A program made the position numbers and the translations under genes. The notes under the pieces were generated by a model. It saw only the letters and a program-made list of their open reading frames with translations. It was not told the DNA's origin and searched no databases. Below are positions 34,146 through 43,801 of a DNA stretch of 64,000 bases, piece by piece; the first letter of the stretch is position 1, and every line of letters begins with the position of its first letter. This stretch comes from Porpolomopsis calyptriformis (taxonomy: Eukaryota; Basidiomycota; Agaricomycetes; Agaricales; Hygrophoraceae): positions 2,833,098-2,897,097 of the forward strand of contig OX621164.1 in the NCBI GenBank assembly GCA_951640195.1, in the 5' to 3' direction.

Positions 34146-34681
34146 GATGTATCTTCAACGATGATGTGAGTGTAAGTTTGAGCCACGTTCCTGTCGGTGA
34201 TCTGAATGGATCGGTAACTATTCAGACTGGCGAAGTACATGCACGAGCTTGACCGATTTATGAATTCACCAATATATGCAAACCACAACAAAAAGCAGAA
34301 AGAAAAAGAGAAAAGTATTAAATAGGTCGAAGCCAGCATACATAACCTGGCTAAAGACAAGCGAGCAAATCTTGCTTTTTCGAAAGTGTCTGCCATAGAA
34401 GGATCGAACTGTGCATACGTTTGAAGGAATGATATGTTTGACTGGTAAAGACTGACTCGAGGCGCTGGTTCCACTGCATTCAAGGAGGCTCGCAGGTGAG
34501 TAGCAGAAAGGTGATATAGAATAACAGATCCCGATGGCGAGGAAAGATGAGGGAAAGAGACATTGGAGGGGAAGCAGTCAACAAGGAGGTATATGGACAG
34601 TAATGCTGAACTTCCTGAAGCGAAAGCACTATGCCCACACCTATATAAAGGCGATCAGGTATTGGCGGCAGGGTGATGTGA
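34146..34681. other. Spacer between golgin-like and G-beta genes
   Basis: 535 bp between two minus-strand genes. A 120-codon minus-strand ORF crosses the region but shows no family features. It probably contains the G-beta 3' end and the golgin-like promoter. Confidence 0.4.
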
Positions 34682-35900
34682 TTAGAAACAGACCCTGAGC
34701 GTGCTATCCCAGCTGCCTGTACAAAGTGCCATTCCATCTATACTGACACCCAAGCAACTGACTCGATTCTCGTGACCAGTCAAAACACCAACACGCTCGC
34801 CTTTGAGCGTGTCCCATACATTACATGTCCAGTCATCATAACCACCAAAAAGAATACGGCCAGATATAGAAAATGCAACGGAAGTGATTCCGCACAGAAT
34901 ATTGTCGTGAGTGAATATATTCAATTCACGGTCAGCCCGGATGTCGAACAAACGGCAAGAGGCGTCATCGGAACCTGTAGCAAATGCGTCACCGTTGGGG
35001 AAAAACCTAAATGCGGCACTTAGAATCGCCCGGGGAAACAAGGGAGGCGTAAAAACATACTGTACAGCGTTGATGTCGGACTCGTGCCCGGTGAAAGTTT
35101 GGGTCGCTCGTCCACTCCGAATATCCCAGAGCTTGGCTGATGCATCACACGCACCAGAAACGAACACGTTTTGGTTAGGTCCAAGAGATAAGCTATGTGA
35201 ACTGGACTGAGCGCGTGTCATTATTTATAAAGCTAAATCTTGGATACCTCATGACGTCGCCCGTGTGATCGCTGAATTCGACCACTCGTACTCCAGCTTC
35301 AATATCCCAGAGCATGCAGGTCATGTCGCCAGAGCTTGTAACAATTTGTCTATCGTTGATGAAACGGCAGCAACTGAGGTAACCGGAATGGGCGCTCAGT
35401 TCGCGGGCGCCTTTGACGCCGTTGCCTTCTTTGCTGTTAAGATTGTAGATGGAGCAAATATTATCGAGGCCGCCGCAGGCTACAAAACTCCCAGATGGAG
35501 AGTAAGCACAGGTCATGACCCAGCTGGATCGAAGGGGGATCGCGTGGACCTTGTTCGTGGTGTAGGCGTCCCAGACAATAAGCTTTCCGTCTTGTGAAGC
35601 TGAAACCAGATGTCTGCGATCGGCGGCCCAGTGCATGGCATAAATTTTGGCTAGATGGCCCCTTAGAGCCCGCCGAGGGCGCATGACGATGCGAGGAAGG
35701 GGATCTACCTCCGCAGCCATTGCACGTACTGTCCATTACATTCGTGATCAGTTGGAATGCGGGGATGAAAAGGGGCAGCCGGACGTACAGCTGGTGTCCG
35801 CTGATGACTCTTTCTTCGCGCGAATCTTTTCCTTCAGATTTTCCGCCTCTCTGCGGGCAGCCGCGATCCTCTCCTGAATGTCGCTCTGACTTTGAGACAT
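34682..35900 (-). CDS. Heterotrimeric G-protein beta subunit
   Basis: WD40 propeller of the G-beta class. The N-terminal exon [33 protein letters not shown] (start 35900) is the alpha-helix that pairs with G-gamma. It is spliced to [42 protein letters not shown]. Further blades include [108 protein letters not shown] and the closing [16 protein letters not shown] at 34682. This matches canonical G-beta (about 350 aa), which in basidiomycetes acts in pheromone and nutrient signalling. Introns of about 55 nt lie near 35720-35780, 35220-35270 and 35010-35060. Confidence 0.95.
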
Positions 35901-38205
35901 GATTTAGATGATAGTCAACAGGCGCTTGTGAAAAATAATGATTTATTCCGAGAATTGACGGTTACTAGGGGAAAAAAATGCCCATAAACTGTCAGAAAAC
36001 GGGGTGATCTGGGCAGACAAGAAGCTAAGTCATCTTACAACGAACCGAGAGAAAGAGGGGAGAAAGGCGATCAAAAGAACCAGATCTGAGGACCTGCACT
36101 TTGAGGTGAATGCAAGTGAAGTGATAGCGATGGCAGGGATGGTGAACGACGTGCAGAGGGTCGCAGAACACAAGAGGTAGATGGGTTTGGTCAAAGGGGA
36201 CGATAGGGCTTCAGTATTCGTCGCACCTGATGGACGCAAACGGCGGAACTTTCCGGTGAGCGGTTCTAACTCCGCGTGAACCTTGTGGCGGTGGCAAATT
36301 ATCCTGTGCTCGCTGACCACCGTCCTCAACGGTGCTTTACATACTGGTTCTACAGCTATGGCGCCTGCGGTCGGGACACCCTAATCCTCTCTGTTTTGGA
36401 TAGGCCACCAGTCTCCCTCGCTCACAAACAGTCTTCAACAATGAGCACCTTTTATGTATAATCCATCCCAGAACACAGGCTCTCCTAACGATGAAACGGG
36501 TAGAGAATTGACACCTCCAAACTGGTGCCTGCCTTAGTTGACTCCAAATGGCTCGTCTGTTAAATCCCTTGGTACTACTAGGCTATCCGATTCCCGTCTA
36601 CCTCCTGTTATAGTTTCGAGTTCGCCGCTGCGAGAAGCTGTCCACATAGCGCAGCCATTTCATTTTGCGTTATTTGAAACCCCCTACCCCAGACCTGGAG
36701 TCTTCCTTCCGGAGCTGCAAATGGGTGATTTCACTAAGATATGTAAGCATCCCTTTTTTGATACACCCGAAAAACATTCTTCCTCATCAAAATATGGTCT
36801 TTATCAGGCCAGTCATTCCGACTCTCATACGCACTTCGCGATATCGTCAACAGTTCCGCCCCGGACCCGAATGAACCGCCCGTTGCCAGGCTGGCCGGAC
36901 CTTGTCTTGTATCCGCTGCTAGCATCATTAACTGTGGGACTTGGTACCCTTATCTTGCACATATTAGTTGCTGCACATCTGGTCCTAGCCTGACGAGACA
37001 GTGTCGTCTCTTTGCCAACCAGCCCATTAAGTCGGGATCCCTCTCTTGGTTCTCTATCGCCGTTGAGGCTAGGAGTTGCAGAAAACTGTTAAAGGGCGCT
37101 AATCCGGCCCTTTGTGCCGAACACACGTGCCGGGCACGTGTACGAGGAGCGTATCCCACGCGTGTTGGAAGGCGCTCGTCGTTCAATTTGATTTTCCAAG
37201 GACCCTCGCTTAATGCTGCTACTCATCGATCTCGAGCTTATACTTGTGATCCGTATAATTAATTCCACTGCCATTCGAGGTCCGCCTTGGACGGGATACC
37301 CTTCCAATGATGTCGTAGTCCGAGGTTGCTGGCCATCTACAACCGCGGTGGTGCTCACTTCGCCATTCGGAAAACCTATTTCCGCCTTTCTCTTTTCTAA
37401 AGCCAGAGTCGTCCCAAAGAACAGACCATACGCACTCATCTCCTCGTTTGCTAATCCTCCTGTACAGCAACAAGCGTCGTAGCTCTTGCGTTTCATAGGA
37501 TTCGTCATAGTGGCCAGGTTACCACTCCTGATAAATGGAAAACTGCTTACGGACCGGCTCTGCCCATCTGTGAATCGAGGGCAAAATTGCAAAGGAGCGG
37601 TGCATATCCCTGGCGAACTTTGTTGATTCAACTTTGTTTCAGTACTTGCTCTATCACCGGTAACGTAAGCCCTGTACCATCTTTCGCCTTGATTACCCAA
37701 CGCTGTCCTTTAATCACATGCTACATCTTTCAAAAGTTGTGCGTTTTTCCTTCAAAAATTATAATTTTACTGTTCCACTTCGTGCAGTTACCCTTCCGGG
37801 ATGCAATGCTGTTTCTCGGAAGATCGGTCTGTGGTTCAGTCGTTACCTGGAAAGGGTCGCGATTATAACACCGGTGCACAACAGGAAATCTTTTGTCCGA
37901 GACAAGAAAAATTAACTTTCCCCGTTTGCCATCCATCTCCCACTTTCAGATGAAACATTAATCGGGCTGATACCCGGATGGCCACCCTTGGAAGGAATTG
38001 ATCAAACCTACCAGTGCGTCCTCTGGGTTTTGTTATTTATTTTTGAGCTCAATCTCGGAGTAAGTCCTATGTCAGGATAATATGATCTGTTCAGTGAACA
38101 CTGTTCCTAGGTATCCAACGACGGATTCGTCATCTACCAGTTCGGTGAACTTCGACCCAGGACTAACAACTCATGTATCTGCCCAACCTGTACGCAATCT
38201 TCTTG
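35901..38205. other. 2.3-kb gene-poor region
   Basis: Between the G-beta gene and the first dsRBD gene. Several ORFs of 60-200 codons occur in conflicting frames and none matches a family. The longest, 37089-37700 minus, is listed separately. The segment has many short pyrimidine-rich tracts and no clear inverted repeats. Confidence 0.4.
37089..37700 (-). CDS. Doubtful 203-codon ORF
   Basis: Open frame starting MGNQGERWYRAYVTGD with internal MTNPMKRKSYDACCCTGGL and AYGLFFGTTLALEKRKAEIGF. No family features, and it lies in a gene-poor stretch. The plus strand over the same bases is also open (37213-37482), so chance is possible. It is noted because it is by far the longest ORF in the region; it could be an orphan gene or a decayed element. 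Confidence 0.2.
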   Translation of the reverse strand: MGNQGERWYRAYVTGDRASTETKLNQQSSPGICTAPLQFCPRFTDGQSRSVSSFPFIRSGNLATMTNPMKRKSYDACCCTGGLANEEMSAYGLFFGTTLALEKRKAEIGFPNGEVSTTAVVDGQQPRTTTSLEGYPVQGGPRMAVELIIRITSISSRSMSSSIKRGSLENQIERRAPSNTRGIRSSYTCPARVFGTKGRISAL

Positions 38206-38212
38206 TATAAAT
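38206..38212 (+). promoter_or_regulatory. TATA box of the first dsRBD gene
   Basis: TATAAAT lies 64 bp before the ATG at 38270. Confidence 0.55.
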
Positions 38213-38269
38213 TCAAGCTGCTCAGGCACTCTCATTCTCACCGCACTTAGAACCTACATCGAATCAGCT

Positions 38270-38630
38270 ATGGATCAAGGACAACGTAAGTACCACCTTT
38301 CTTTCGTACCGACAGCTGATCTTGATGGCTCGGCTCTCCCGCCAGATTTCACGATGAGACTCAACAATTATCTCGCCCAGCGCGGCGAGCTGAACCGCCT
38401 CGACTGGGAGCTGACTCAAGCAGGGCCCCAGAACAACGTGGTTTGGACGGCCGTTGCCTTAAGTAAGTTAATAATATCCTTGGTGACCTTGCTAGCTTAA
38501 CCTTGATTCGTCCTTTCCAACAGTCGATCAGATAGAGTATGGCCGAGGACAACGTGGGACCATCCGCCAAGCCAAAGAGGATGCTAGTGAAGAAGCCCTC
38601 AATGCTCTTTACGCTGAAAACGCCGAGTAG
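38270..38630 (+). CDS. Single double-stranded-RNA-binding-domain protein, 79 aa
   Basis: Exons 38270-38285, 38346-38462 and 38524-38630 total 80 codons. After MDQGQ the protein is one dsRBD: MRLNNYLAQRGELNRLDWEL (helix 1 and loop), GPQNNVVWTAVALIDQIEYGRGQ (beta strands) and GTIRQAKEDASEEALNALYA (helix 2). The helix-2 KKxAK patch that binds RNA phosphates is only partly kept (RQAKEDA), so affinity may be weak. Such dsRBD-only proteins are common but uncharacterised in agaricomycetes; roles in RNA silencing or dsRNA sensing are inference. A paralogous gene lies 650 bp downstream on the same strand, and its last exon has the same length (107 nt) and phase. Confidence 0.8.
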
Positions 38631-39234
38631 ATCCCCCCCTTTTTTTCTGCTTTTCCTATCCGCCAAATTTCTTGCCCAGCCCTATAATATCGCTTTCATG
38701 TACATAATAGTTATGATTTCTGAGAATATCATTGATCACGTGCTGCTAACTCATTACTGTCAAACCCGACTCCGCGATAGTTTTTTTCTCGGACATGCTA
38801 CCACCACATTGCTCTGTTTACAAAGGAAGCCATTTATTCGGGAAGGGGACTTGGAAAACCACAGAGGGGAACGGTTAATTTCCCCCAATACTGCCATGTC
38901 ACCATGCAGCACACGCGGAACTTATTGCTGTAAACCTGTTGCAGATCACCACTGGGCCTACCCTCCTACTCGAGTTGTTCACTGAATTTCCCATGCTAAG
39001 ACCCTTGAGGAATCCATGTATTATTGAATAGCTTGGGCGCGGTTTGCCTTTTGTGAGTTCAATTTTCAAGCCGAAACTTGATCATCTTTCTTACCGTCTT
39101 TTCTGGATTTCTGCCGCCTATCAAGTCACCTCGATAAGCGGAAAGTGGTTCCCCATCCACGGTAGCCTCTTAATACTGTTTCCCGCTACCTGTGATCGTG
39201 AATCGGTAGTTGGCTGTATTCCCCCGATGACGCC
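38631..39234. other. Spacer between the two dsRBD genes
   Basis: About 600 bp with no recognised gene. A 148-codon plus-strand ORF here mostly overlaps the first dsRBD gene in another frame and has no family features. Confidence 0.45.
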
Positions 39235-39241
39235 TATAAAA
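39235..39241 (+). promoter_or_regulatory. TATA box of the second dsRBD gene
   Basis: TATAAAA lies 47 bp before the ATG at 39282. Confidence 0.65.
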
Positions 39242-39281
39242 CTCTCAAGAGCCGGGTTCTCCCCGCAGCTGGCGACAGAAG

Positions 39282-39682
39282 ATGTCTAACGGTGAGTGTG
39301 CGAAATACGAGTGTTTGCGGCGATATTGAACCGTGATGCCTAGAGAACCCGATTGTGGCGTTGAACAATTGTCAGCCCTCTTGTGCCACTGTCCCCCACC
39401 GCGATTGATGGCATCCAACGAACAGATCTCCAGGACAAAGGTTTGGTAACAGCACTGAGCTGGCAGGAGTCGACCACTGGACCTGCTCATACACCGACTC
39501 ACACTTATGTTTGCAAGAGTGAGCACCTTTTTGCTCAAGGACCCCCACACTCCGAACATGCCCATCTTTTACCAGTTCACGGAGAAGAAGTCAGTGTTGG
39601 CACTGGCGCGAACAAGCAAGTCGCAAAAAGCCAGGCAGCGAAGGCAGCGCTTGAATCGTTGTTGGCGAAAGACGAAACTTAG
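39282..39682 (+). CDS. Second single-dsRBD protein, 78 aa
   Basis: Exons 39282-39291, 39344-39370, 39426-39518 and 39576-39682 total 79 codons. The domain is complete: PIVALNNYLQDKGLVTALSW, then TGPAHTPTHTYVCKIHGEEVSVGTG and ANKQVAKSQAAKAALESLLA. Here the helix-2 patch NKQVAKSQAAKAAL is close to the canonical KKxAKxxAA, so dsRNA binding is more likely than in the neighbour. No other domain is attached; the protein ends five residues after helix 2. The first coding exon is only 10 nt. Arrangement, size and 107-nt last exon match the upstream gene, pointing to tandem duplication with later sequence divergence. Confidence 0.85.
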
Positions 39683-41195
39683 CGACCAGAGATCCTTGTT
39701 GAGTCTGCACTACATGGACTAACCGATTGAACCTGTGTTTCCGTTTTATGCAATCCGTTTGCTCTTCACTCTTGTAACTTGTTTTTGATGAGACACAGTA
39801 ACCCCGGGATATTGTTGGAGCTGCAATCTATCGAGAGTGGTCGTTGCTGTTGAGGCAGAGGTTACCTTATGAGGGATGCATAAGAAAATCCCGAGTGAGG
39901 TTTACCGCATCAATATTTAATTAATATTCAAGCTTACTTCGTAACTTTGTATTGTCTAACCATCCTGGCCCAAGGAAGGGCCCAATCGCTCCCGACAAAT
40001 TTCTATTCATACTTGTTCACTCATCGCCCAGATCGTAACATGGGCTGAGGGTGAATGTTGAAATTCGACCGGCTTTCTGACCTCTTTTTCATAGTTGCCA
40101 CGCTACCCCTCAAATTTCCGAACCCTTGTTAAGCTACACTTGGCCCTTGAACGACTTTTGAGACCAGGATCAGCAAAGGTATGCCTGGGCAGCTGCACAG
40201 AAGAATATCGTGCTTGTGCGAGGTGCCATGCCCGTGCGGTCGGAGATGCCCCTGAAAGCCTCCTGTAAGAAGTGGCAGGGTACAGCACCCTATAACGAGG
40301 ATGGCCAGGAGGTGGTCTGGAGCACAAAGGGAACTTGGGCACCCTGCAGAAAAAAAATCTGTCCGCAAGGGGGGATATTCAGCAAGAAACTCAGCTAGGG
40401 AGATCACGCAGTCCTGTGATGGCCGTTCATTTCATTCAGATTTTCGCCCAATCCATTCGCCGTCTATTTTGAGTTTGAACCCTCACCCGAGTTCTCGCGG
40501 ATGAGCCATAGACTTGTGTTCCATTTTGCTGATCACCTGGCTTCCCCTCATCCTCCGCCTGTTTGGGGTTAATCCCACCCAAGGGGCTCGAACATGATCT
40601 GGCACTCCACTTTCACAGTTTCCCTCCGGTAATGAATCATACCGACGTATAGAACCATTTGCGCATTTGTAGCGCTGAAGGGGATGCTCCAAACTGACCA
40701 GACGGTATTAGTGAGTGTTCTTGTAAAAGGTTCTTTCACTGGTTCACCCCTTCCCTCCGACGCCTCCCGGGATTGACATAACATACTGTTTCCCATTCAG
40801 ATATTTTCTCGCCAGCTTCCGCTGTGCCTCTTATCTAAGGTATCGCATCCCTTTTATCAGCAATGATAGTTGCATTAATCTCAGATTTTTTGAGATGTGA
40901 CACTCAGAAAAAAAATTCTTCTTCAGGAAATCCAACTGCGCCCAGTTTATTCCTATTTCTGAATATTCCCCTGGAATAATGAGCGAGAACCCTCAGGAAA
41001 ACACTGGCTCGATCACCGTCAGGATCTCCTCATGCTTTCCCGTCGGTTGCAAATGCGTTGACAATGTGTTGATGTCCTATTCCCTGGCGCGTTTCGTCCA
41101 GCGGATTAAAAGGTTGTCATAACGGAGGACGCTGCTCGGGATATGTTAAAATCTTATGGCTTGGTCATAGATTTGACGGCGAAAGTTACTTTAGT
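39683..41195. other. 1.5-kb gene-poor region
   Basis: No gene recognised. ORFs on both strands at 40100-40500 overlap each other and have no family features. Possible distal 3' region of the dsRBD gene and upstream region of the microprotein gene. Confidence 0.4.
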
Positions 41196-41202
41196 TATAA
41201 AA
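41196..41202 (+). promoter_or_regulatory. Possible TATA box of the microprotein gene
   Basis: TATAAAA lies 97 bp before the ATG at 41293. Confidence 0.4.
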
Positions 41203-41292
41203 CTCGTTCCCGTGACTCAATAAGGTTGCCACGGAGTTTCAATATAGGATAAATCGAACTCCGCCTATCAAGCATAGAGATTATTCTCCAAA

Positions 41293-41572
41293 ATGTCCCA
41301 AGTTCGGCGAATATTTCCCTACCTGGTTGCAGGTATCACAGGTAATGTCCGTCCATGCGCCTACATGCGGAAAGTGTCTACAGGACGATAGGTGTCGTCT
41401 CTGGCCTATATATCTTTCAACCTATTCCAAAAGAACAGGTCAAGTCAGTCATTCTGTTCTACCAATGTCCAAACACTGATGGGAATCAAGTAGACAGTCC
41501 TCAGATGGAGGAAACACATCTCCAGAACCGTTGAGCAGTTTTGTACCGGCCTCGGGAGGGGACTCAACTTGA
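41293..41572 (+). CDS. 56-aa single-pass membrane microprotein
   Basis: Exons 41293-41341, 41392-41438 and 41498-41572 total 57 codons. Sequence starts MSQVRRIFPYLVAGITGVVS and continues GLYIFQPIPKEQ, then a polar Ser/Gly/Pro tail ending GGDST. One hydrophobic helix (about residues 8-28) with basic residues just before it is the layout of small mitochondrial inner-membrane or assembly proteins (inference). Both introns have GT and AG ends and fit the frame exactly. It is too small and too split for ORF scanning. The 3' end converges with SAD1, 159 bp away. Confidence 0.6.
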
Positions 41573-41731
41573 TACCGATGGCCCGATCATCACATAGGGC
41601 CAGTAAACACCGCCAGAGTTCACCGAGATTTATTATAACCTTTAAAATTAAATCCTGGATGCTACCAAACTTTCATATTCACACCAAGAATTACTGGCGC
41701 ACATTCTATCCATTTCTGGAAGAGGAGACCA

Positions 41732-43748
41732 CTAGGACTTATCAACGTCCATACTCTCCCCATTCGATTCAATCTTCCGTTGTTCCCATATCTAAGTTCT
41801 GGTTTAGCAGACAGCCCAGGATAGATGCATTCATCCTACCTGTAAGATGCTTTCTCCCAAGAAGATCATCTCCTTCCGCGTTTCCTCCACGATCAAATCT
41901 TGTATCTGGAACCACTTCTCATTCTCCCCTCCGCCACCCGCCGCACGAAGATGGACTTTCCAGACTGTATGCTCTTTGTCTCGGGTTGTGCCTGCTACCG
42001 ATTCGTGGGTAACATTTGCGATTAAATCATACATGATTGGGGGATGAGAGGGAGGTGCATCAAGATCTATTTTCGGGTCGAATGTGAGCAAGCAGGCGGA
42101 TTTTGAACTTGAAGCCCTACTGACATTCCCGAAAATCGAGTCCTCGGAGAGGAAAGTTGATAATGGTCGGGTTCTTTTCTTCTACGAAGACGTTCTTTGT
42201 AAATCGTTTAAAGTGTAAGATGATGTATTTGGGTAATTGCTGGCACTTGAAGCGACGTAACTGACCAGCCGATTCCTTCAGCCAACATTCTTGTGAGATC
42301 CTGATATCATAGAAAACTCTGAGCGGGGAAAAATACCTACTTGCGTTGTTCTACCATCATATTTATTCAGTATTGAATGTAAACTGACTTGAGGAATGAT
42401 GTTTTTCTCAATGGCATCCTGGAAAAGCGGTGGCGGTGGCAAGTCGACTGCTAGAAAGAGGAATGGGGATATGGTTGACTTGATATCTTGGAACACAGGA
42501 CGTAAAAATCCAGAAAATCCACAGAATGAACGTGCTTGCCTCGATCGATGTCAAAACGAGGTTTTTGATTGTCCCCCACGTCAGGACGAACGAGAACGTG
42601 CTGAGTCTCCACTCGGAGTTCTCCCTGAAATGTCGAAAAAATGACAGCTATGCAGAGAATCAATACCGCATTGGGCAGGAACTCTAGCGGGATCCACGCA
42701 CTTGAATTCTTCTTCTTCGTACCTCCCATATCTTTATGAAGTCGGTTTAAAAGCCAGCCTAGAAATTCTACAGGATCCCCTTGTTGCTCCAGCCGAAATT
42801 TCCCAAGACTTGCCCTATTGACCTCTTGAAGAAATTCGTGTGGACTAACTTGACTCTTGAATAGCCGTGGACTCCATACTTTCTTAGCCAGCCCTGCGAA
42901 ACGCTTGAGTAGCTCAGACTCTTTCCCGCGAAAGTTGGAGAGTAGGAGGTAATCGCGCAGAGGGGGAATATGAAGGAGTGAGTGGATGATGACATTCATG
43001 TGGTCGTTTCTTTTGATGTTGTTGAGGCCAATGTAACCAGGTAGATATGGTTTTGAAGAAAGATCATAGGATGGTTTCAAGAGGTGTGCGGGGGAGGATA
43101 GAGTAGATATAGAAGCAGGGGTAAAAGAGGGCGCAAGAACATAGGAAATATCCTCCAGGGATGGATCCGAGACAAGGTAACCATCTGGCAAGACATAAAC
43201 CTACGTGCGTAATTACCAATGTGTTTATCCCAGACGTTCAACAGTTTTCTTACCTTGGTTGTTTCCAGGTTGATGAACACATGATGGTCATCGTGAATGG
43301 AATGTGAATAAGCGTATGAGCTACGCCCTCTGCCTTGAAAATATTTCCCGCAGACGAGACACCCGTATATGTTGATGTTCGAGAGAGAGACAGAACAGAC
43401 TTTCTCAAAGTCAAAATCGAGAACAGCTCTGTTGATCTGTCACATTTGATCAGGTTGAGGAGAAAGTCTACCACAGAGGACGCTCACGGTGTCAAGATAC
43501 ATATCAGATGCTCTCGGTTGCTCTGCAGGCTTCTCTGCGATGTCTTCTTCACCTTCTTCAAAAAGAGGGTCAGCTTTCACAGCTTCCTTCACATCGTCAG
43601 TTTTGCCTGTCGGTTCAGCTGATGAAGGCCCGGCGACTCTTGCGATGGCCCCAGATCCGGCATCTTTAGAGACCTTCCGTCTTTTAGCCCCTCTCTCGTT
43701 AGTATCCTTTTGCTTCGGTTGCTTGGTTTTTGACCGAGTTTGGGCCAT
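41732..43748 (-). CDS. SAD1: Sad1/USP39, inactive ubiquitin-protease-like spliceosome factor
   Basis: Sad1 is needed to assemble the U4/U6.U5 tri-snRNP. Exons in order: a basic N-terminus MAQTRSKTKQPKQKD (start 43748); a zf-UBP finger with YGCLVCGKYFQGRG and HSIHDDHHVFINLETTK (43250-43400); and VYVLPDGYLVSDPSLEDI. The USP-like core starts PGYIGLNNIKRNDHMNVIIHSLLHIPPLRDYLL and continues QQGDPVEFLGWLLNRLHKDMGG. The end is DLIANVTHESVAG, WFQIQDLIVEE, then after a last intron ILQIWEQRKIESNGESMDVDKS, stop at 41732. In active USPs the box reads GLxNLGNTCYMN; here the cysteine position is Asp (KRNDHMN), as expected for the catalytically dead Sad1 family. Confidence 0.93.
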
Positions 43749-43801
43749 TGTGGAAGTTAGATCGCGCCGTGAAGGTCACGAGTTTCTAAAAGCCACCAGC
43801 C
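43749..43801. promoter_or_regulatory. 53-bp bidirectional promoter region, SAD1/RSM22
   Basis: Only 53 bp separate the divergent start codons of SAD1 and RSM22, so 5' leaders and core promoters must overlap. No TATA box. Confidence 0.6.

Noticed and set aside
40103..40504. A third dsRBD gene near the pair
   Set aside because: I looked for the LNNxLQ and AKxxAAxxAL patterns in all frames and did not find them.
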